Assembly: GCA_023436025.1 (NCBI GenBank)
Contig: JAEZKX010000232.1
Span: 1-6,063, forward strand
Direction of reading: 5' to 3'
Length of the DNA stretch: 6,063 bases
From: Pseudomonadota bacterium
GTDB taxonomy: Bacteria > Pseudomonadota > Gammaproteobacteria > Burkholderiales > Burkholderiaceae_C
Part shown: positions 1 through 6,063 of the stretch, in pieces
Layout of the letters: each line of letters begins with the position of its first letter
Numbering within the stretch: position 1 is the first letter of the stretch
Program-made: the position numbers and the translations under genes
Notes under the pieces: generated by a model
What the model was told of the DNA's origin: nothing
The model's database searches: none
Seen by the model: the letters and a program-made list of their open reading frames with translations, nothing else

Positions 1-27
1 TGCCGCCGATGCCGCCGATGCCGCCGT
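1..27. repeat. Three tandem copies of a 9-bp unit
   Basis: The unit TGCCGCCGA occurs twice, followed by one copy ending in T instead of A. It is in phase with the minus-strand membrane-protein gene and encodes a repeated (Ser/Thr)-Ala-Ala tripeptide. The array touches the window edge, so its true copy number is unknown. It looks like a coding microsatellite in a low-complexity linker. Confidence 0.75.
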
Positions 28-195
28 CGGCGCTGGCGCGCCCTGCAGGCGGGCGATCTCCTTGCGGACCTGGCGCCGCAGGGTCGATCCCGCCAGCGCG
101 CCCAGGAAGGCGCCCAGCACGGCGGCAAAGCCCTCGTCGCGACCGGGCCAGAGCAGCCCCAGTATCGCGCCCCATACCGCTCCCCAGATCACCAT
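1..195 (-). CDS. Putative DUF2339-like membrane protein, N-terminal 65 residues (runs off left edge)
   Basis: The frame opens with ATG at 195-193 and stays open to the window edge. A GAAAGG Shine-Dalgarno (206-201) lies 5 nt before this ATG and decides the start; another ATG at 199-197 is in a different frame. The protein begins MVIWGAVWGAILGLLW, a hydrophobic glycine-rich segment (about residues 1-15). A second glycine-rich hydrophobic stretch follows (about 23-38, AAVLGAFLGALAG), then a basic amphipathic segment (RRQVRKEIARLQ) and an Ala/Ser/Thr-rich tail. Short glycine-zipper helices followed by a basic or coiled region resemble the N-terminus of DUF2339 multi-pass inner-membrane proteins, whose function is unknown. 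That match is from memory and only 65 residues are visible; any small membrane protein with a glycine zipper is an alternative. It has the same direction as xdhAB but is separated from it by 164 bp, so it is probably a separate transcription unit. Confidence 0.6.
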   Translation of the reverse strand, partial: MVIWGAVWGAILGLLWPGRDEGFAAVLGAFLGALAGSTLRRQVRKEIARLQGAPAPTAASAASAA

Positions 196-297
196 GCATG
201 CCTTTCGGAGTGAGCCCGGGGCCAAGTGTGGCATCGCCGCGGGCCGCGGGAAGCCCCACGACCGCTGGTGCAGCAATTGGATACCGGTGGCCGCCCA

Positions 298-356
298 CGG
301 CACGGCCGGCGCGCGGCGTGCCCGGCGGCGGGCCCGCCCGCCTGGCTGCCGTGCCG
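298..356 (-). other. GC-rich inverted repeats downstream of xdhB, possible 3' stem
   Basis: Just beyond the xdhB stop, CGGCACGGC (298-306) is the exact reverse complement of GCCGTGCCG (348-356). Inside lies a perfect 12-bp palindrome, GGCGGGCCCGCC (327-338), and a competing pairing of GGCACG (299-304) with CGTGCC (317-322). In xdhB transcript orientation such a structure could protect the mRNA end or assist termination. No U-tract follows it, so it is not a canonical intrinsic terminator, and dyads arise easily by chance at this GC content. Confidence 0.35.
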
Positions 357-359
357 CGG

Positions 360-2659
360 CTACTTCAGCGCCCGCAGAACATTCTCCGCCGTCGCCGGGG
401 CGTCCATGCGCACCGGGCCGCCCTTGGCGGCCGCGGCGGCGTCGCGCAGGGCCTCGAAGACGGAGATGGCCAGCATGAAGGGCGGTTCGCCCACGGCCTT
501 GCTGCCGCCGACGTTGTCCTCCCGGTTGGCCTCGGGCCAGAATTCGATCTTGAAGTGTTCCGGGATGTCGCCCGTGGCGGGGATCTTGTAGGTGCTGGGC
601 GCGTGCGTGGCCAGGTGGCCCTTGTCGTTCCACACCAGCTGCTCGGTGGTGAGCCAGCCCATGCCCTGGACGAAACCGCCCTCGACCTGGCCGATGTCGA
701 TGGCCGGGTTGATGGAGGTGCCGACGTCGTAGAGGATGTCCACCTTCAGCACGCGGCTCTCGCCGGTGAGCGTGTCGATGGCCACCTCGGCGCAGGCGGC
801 GCCGTAGGAGAAGTAGTAGAAGGGCCGGCCCGTCAGCGTCTGCTTGTCGTAGTGGATCTTGGGTGTCTTGTAGAAGCCGTCGCTCCACAGCTGCACCCGC
901 GCATGGTAGGCATCGTCCAGCAGCTGCTCCCAGGACATCGCCGCCTTCGGCCCGCTGACCTGGCCATGGGAGAAGATCACCTGCTCGGGCCGGCAGTCCT
1001 GCTTGCCGGCGACGTAGGCGGCCAGGCGCTCGCGGATCTGGCGCGCGGCGAACTGCGCGGCCCGGCCGTTGAGGTCGGTTCCGCTGGAGGCCGCCGTGGC
1101 GCTGGCGTTGGGGATCTTGCTGGTGTCGGTGGCGGTGATGCGCACCCGCTCGTAGGGAATGCCCAGTTCGTCGGCCACCAGCTGGCAGACCTTGGTGTGC
1201 AGGCCCTGGCCCATCTCGGTGCCGCCGTGGTTCACCTGCACGCTGCCATCGGTGTAGCAGTGCACCAGCGCGCCGGCCTGGTTGAAGAAGGTGGCGGTGA
1301 AGGAGATGCCGAACTTCAGGGGCGTGAGCGCGATGCCGCGCTTGATCACCGGGCTGGCCGCGTTCCACTGGCCGATGGCGGCGCGGCGCGCGCGGTAGTC
1401 GCAGCTGTCTTCCAGGCGCGCGATCAGCGGCTCGAGGATGTTGTCCTCGACCTTCATCTCGTAGTGGGTGGTGTTGCGCTCCTCCACGCCGTACAGGTTG
1501 CGCTTGCGCACGTCCAGCGGGTCCAGTCCCAGCTGGCGCGCGATGTCGCCGAGGATGGCCTCGGTGACCACCATGCCCTGCGGGCCGCCGAAGCCGCGGA
1601 AGGCCGTGTGGCTCTGCATGTTGGTCTTGCAGCGGTAGGAGACGATCTCGACGTCGCCCAGGTAGTAGGCGTTGTCGACGTGGAACACGGCGCGGTCGGC
1701 CACCGGCCCGCTCAGGTCGGCGCTGAAGCCGCAGTTGGCCGCCAGCATCACCTTGAGGCCGCGGATCCGGCCGTCGTCGTCGAAGCCCACCTCGTAGTCG
1801 TAGGCGAAGGGATGGCGCTTGCCGGTGACCAGGAAGTCGTCGTCGCGGTCCAGGCGCAGCTTGACCGGCCGCTTGAACTTGTGCGCGGCCACGGCGGCCT
1901 GCACGGCGACGTGCCCGGCCTGCGTCTCCTTGCCGCCGAAGCCGCCGCCCATGCGCCGGCATTCCACCTTCACGGCATGGCTGGCCAGGCCCAGCGCATG
2001 CGCGATCCAGTGCTGCACCTCGCCCGGGTGCTGCGAGCTGGCATACACCCACCACTGGTCCTGCTCCAGCGGCAGCGCGTAGCCGATCTGGCCTTCAAGG
2101 TAGAAGTGCTCCTGGCCGCCCACTTCGAGCTGGCCGGCCAGGCGGTGCGGCGCGGCGGCGATGGCGCCGGCCGGGTCGCCGCGGGTGACCGTCACCGGCG
2201 GCAGCACGAAGCTGCGCGCCGCCAGCGCCTCGCGCACGTCGAGGATGGCCGGCAGCGGCGCGATGTCCAGCTTGACCAGGCGGGCGGCGCGGCGCGCCTG
2301 CATCACCGTGTCGGCGACCACCAGGCCCACCACCTGGCCCACGTATTCGACCGTGTCCAGCGCGAAGATCGGCTCGTCGTGCACATAGGTCGCGAGGATG
2401 GGGTCGCCCGGCACGTCGCCGGCCAGCACCACGCCGCGCACGCCGGGCAGGGCCAGCGCCGCGCTGGCGTCCACGCCCAGCAGCTTGCCGCGCGCCACCG
2501 TCGACAGGATGGGCGCGGCCTGCAGCGTGCCCTTCACCTCGGCGATGTCGTCGATGTAGGTCGCGCCGCCGGCCACCTGGGCGCGGGCGCTCTCGTGGAC
2601 ATGCGAGCTGCCGGTTGCAGGCCGCGCCGCCGTTTCGGCGATGAATTTGTCGGGTGCGT

Positions 2660-2663
<4 letters not shown>
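360..2663 (-). CDS. xdhB: Xanthine dehydrogenase, molybdopterin-binding large subunit XdhB
   Basis: This 767-residue protein is the catalytic subunit that hydroxylates hypoxanthine to xanthine and xanthine to urate at a molybdenum-pterin centre; the enzyme is cytoplasmic. Its length is normal for bacterial XdhB. The a/b hammerhead domain (about 20-150) precedes the Moco-binding domains. By residue spacing against bovine XDH, Q211 matches Gln767, E246 (in GGFGGKE) matches Glu802, R324 (DRAVFHVDN) matches Arg880, R356 and F358 (FRGFGGPQ) match Arg912 and Phe914, F455 (KFGISFT) matches Phe1009, and E726 (KAVGEPP) matches the catalytic Glu1261. Having both the Glu802 and Arg880 equivalents argues for a genuine purine oxidase rather than a nicotinate, aldehyde or CO dehydrogenase relative. 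The ATG at 2663-2661 overlaps the xdhA stop as ATGA, with GAGGAG 8 nt upstream. The frame stays open further upstream into xdhA, but that extension is not homologous. The stop is TAG at 362-360. No xdhC follows. Confidence 0.97.
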
Positions 2664-4117
<1,454 letters not shown>

Positions 4118-4123
4118 GCGTTC

Positions 4124-4129
4124 AGTATG
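4124..4129 (-). promoter_or_regulatory. Weak candidate -10 element for xdhAB
   Basis: On the minus strand CATACT (4129 down to 4124) differs from TATAAT at two positions. It ends 6 nt before the xdhA ATG. No good -35 lies 17 nt upstream, which would be acceptable for a LysR-activated promoter. If used, transcription would begin at or very near the start codon, and the dyad centre would fall close to -68, the usual place for a LysR recognition site. A hexamer of this quality can occur by chance. Confidence 0.3.
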
Positions 4130-4169
4130 GGTCAATTCTGGAGAGAGGTTAGGGGCAACCCTGATTCCT

Positions 4170-4200
4170 CGCATACGGTCCGGCGTATGGACCGGATGCG
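4170..4200. promoter_or_regulatory. 31-bp dyad with LysR-type T-N11-A box, likely operator
   Basis: The left arm CGCATACGGTCC (4170-4181) and right arm GGACCGGATGCG (4189-4200) are reverse complements at 11 of 12 positions, around a 7-bp spacer centred at 4185. The core GGTCC-N7-GGACC contains T4179 and A4191 separated by 11 bases, the LysR-family consensus T-N11-A. Its centre is 68 bp upstream of the xdhA start codon and 25 bp upstream of the regulator start codon. That position fits a primary recognition site that activates xdhAB and represses the regulator's own gene. Binding by the adjacent regulator is inferred. Confidence 0.75.
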
Positions 4201-4209
4201 TTCAAAGGT

Positions 4210-5136
4210 ATGAGAGACCAGGCGCTTTTCGACAAGATCGACCTCCACTTGATCCGGGTCTTGCACACGGTGCTCACCGAACGCAGCGTCTCGCGGGCGG
4301 CTCTCCGGCTGGGCATGCACCAGCCAGCGGTCTCGACGGCCTTGAAGCGCCTGCGCGAGCTGGCCGGCGACCCCCTGCTGGTGCGTTCGGGCGCTGCCAT
4401 GGTGCCCACCGATGCCGGCTTGCGCATGATCGAACCCAGCGCAAGCATTCTTCGTGCCGCCGAAATGCTGTTCTCCGGCGCTCGCGGCTTCGAGCCCCGG
4501 TCGGCCGCGCTGGCCTTCCGCGTCGCCGCCGCCGACTACCTGGACCCGCATTTCCTGCCACAGCTGGTGGCCCGCATCAAGGCCGAGGCGCCGCGCTGCC
4601 AGGTCGAGATCCACCCGCTGAGCGCGGCTTCGGACTACCGCGAACACCTGGCGGGGGGCAGCCTGGACGTGGTGGTGGGCAACTGGCTGAAGCCACCGGA
4701 CGACCTGCACCTGGGCCAGCTGTTCGCCGACGACATCGTCTGCCTGGTGGCACGCGACCATCCGGCGGCGCGGCGCGGCTGGACCCCCGACGAGTGGCTG
4801 GCGGCGGAGCACATCGCCCCCACGCCCACGCACCCGGGCGCGCGCGGCGTGATCGACGAATTCCTGGAGGCCCGCGGCATGCGTCGTAACATCACGGCCC
4901 GCTGCCCGCATTTCGGGCTCATTCCGCGCATGGTGGCATCGAGCTTGCTCGTGCTGACCACCGGGCGCCAGTTCTGCGAACGCTACACCGATGCGCTGCC
5001 CGTGGCGGTGCTGCCGTGCCCGGTCGACTTCCCGCGGCTGGTCTACTACCAGCTGTGGCACGAACGCGCACATGCGTCGGCGTCCGGCCGCTGGCTGCGC
5101 GAGCGCGTGCGCGCGGTGGCGGCGGGATTGAAATAG
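4210..5136 (+). CDS. LysR-type transcriptional regulator, probable regulator of xdhAB and purine uptake
   Basis: This 308-residue DNA-binding protein has the usual LysR length. The N-terminal winged helix-turn-helix (about 8-68) shows the family pattern: IDLHLIRVLHTVLTERSVSRAA, then LGMHQPAVSTALKRLRE, then the GDPLLVRS wing. The recognition helix is about 37-50. A linker helix (about 70-92) leads into a periplasmic-binding-protein-like effector domain (about 95-300); the style of the DNA-binding part recalls the NodD/SyrM-like branch. It diverges from xdhA and its stop overlaps the Shine-Dalgarno of the ABC ATPase gene, so it likely responds to a purine or purine intermediate; the ligand is not readable from sequence. 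The ATG at 4210 is the only plausible start that keeps the whole DNA-binding domain. AAAGG at 4204-4208 is only 1 nt from it, too close for a normal Shine-Dalgarno. The dyad just upstream suggests autoregulation. The stop is TAG at 5134-5136. Confidence 0.93.
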   Translation: MRDQALFDKIDLHLIRVLHTVLTERSVSRAALRLGMHQPAVSTALKRLRELAGDPLLVRSGAAMVPTDAGLRMIEPSASILRAAEMLFSGARGFEPRSAALAFRVAAADYLDPHFLPQLVARIKAEAPRCQVEIHPLSAASDYREHLAGGSLDVVVGNWLKPPDDLHLGQLFADDIVCLVARDHPAARRGWTPDEWLAAEHIAPTPTHPGARGVIDEFLEARGMRRNITARCPHFGLIPRMVASSLLVLTTGRQFCERYTDALPVAVLPCPVDFPRLVYYQLWHERAHASASGRWLRERVRAVAAGLK

Positions 5137-5139
5137 GAG
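5135..5139 (+). promoter_or_regulatory. Ribosome binding site of the ABC ATPase gene, overlapping the regulator stop
   Basis: AGGAG shares its first two bases with the TAG stop of the LysR-type gene and lies 9 nt before the GTG start at 5149. This placement supports the GTG start and cotranscription, possibly with translational coupling, of regulator and transporter. Confidence 0.75.
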
Positions 5140-5148
5140 ACCAAGCGA

Positions 5149-6063
<915 letters not shown>

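Larger units (their letters stand above)
4118..4209. promoter_or_regulatory. Divergent xdhAB / lysR regulatory region
   Basis: This 92-bp spacer separates the start codons of xdhA (leftward) and the LysR-type gene (rightward), the classic arrangement for a LysR regulator and its target. It is less GC-rich than the genes. I find no strong consensus sigma-70 promoter in either direction, as expected for an activator-dependent promoter. It contains the dyad operator and a weak -10-like hexamer for xdhA. A GTATGG motif occurs twice on the plus strand, at 4125-4130 and 4185-4190, exactly 60 bp apart. The distal copy could be a secondary contact for the regulator, but six-base matches are weak evidence. 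Confidence 0.75.

Noticed and set aside
196..359. A small gene between xdhB and the membrane-protein gene
   Set aside because: No frame there has a start with a ribosome site or a recognisable product; open stretches reflect lack of stop codons in GC-rich DNA.
4118..4174. XdhA starting at the upstream ATG (4174-4172), 19 residues longer
   Set aside because: The extra residues do not resemble the family N-terminus, there is no ribosome site, and the start would lie inside the dyad operator.
4563..4570. E. coli Chi octamer GCTGGTGG on the plus strand (another on the minus strand at 1175-1182)
   Set aside because: Both lie inside coding sequence made of common Leu-Val type codons in high-GC DNA and are expected by chance; Chi differs between bacterial groups.
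4651..4657. Run of G in the regulator gene as a possible phase-variation tract
   Set aside because: The run is only six or so bases, common at this GC content, and the frame is intact with well-conserved protein on both sides.

Overview
The window is high-GC DNA in which nearly every long gene carries long shadow reading frames on the opposite strand. Protein style and gene order fit a betaproteobacterium of the order Burkholderiales, probably Comamonadaceae. This is an inference from composition and remembered family resemblance, not from a search. The theme is purine catabolism and uptake.

Layout. On the minus strand, xdhA (4117 down to 2660) and xdhB (2663 down to 360) form a two-gene unit joined by an ATGA overlap. 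They encode the two subunits of a bacterial xanthine dehydrogenase: an iron-sulfur/FAD subunit and a molybdopterin subunit. All eight cluster cysteines and all the purine-binding and catalytic residues I could map onto the bovine enzyme are present. After xdhB there is a 164-bp non-coding gap (196-359). The first 65 codons of another minus-strand gene then run off the left edge; it encodes a small glycine-rich membrane N-terminus resembling DUF2339 proteins. The maturation factor gene xdhC, often found right after xdhB, is not there.

On the plus strand, diverging from xdhA across 92 bp, lies a LysR-type regulator gene (4210-5136). It is followed after 12 bp, with the Shine-Dalgarno sequence overlapping its stop codon, by the start of an ABC transporter ATPase gene (5149 to the right edge). 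The ATPase is of the tandem-domain type that works with BMP-family binding proteins (NupA/YufO-like, nucleoside or purine uptake) or with sugar importers. Given the neighbour, purine or nucleoside import is the likely role.

How it fits together. The divergent region contains a striking 31-bp imperfect dyad (12-bp arms, 11 of 12 matching, 7-bp spacer) with a T-N11-A LysR box at its centre. I infer that the regulator binds here, controls its own gene plus the transporter on one side and xdhAB on the other, and so couples purine import with oxidation of hypoxanthine and xanthine to urate. The parts belong to known families. The operator and the operon logic are the least documented and most testable items; I see no evidence of a wholly new system.
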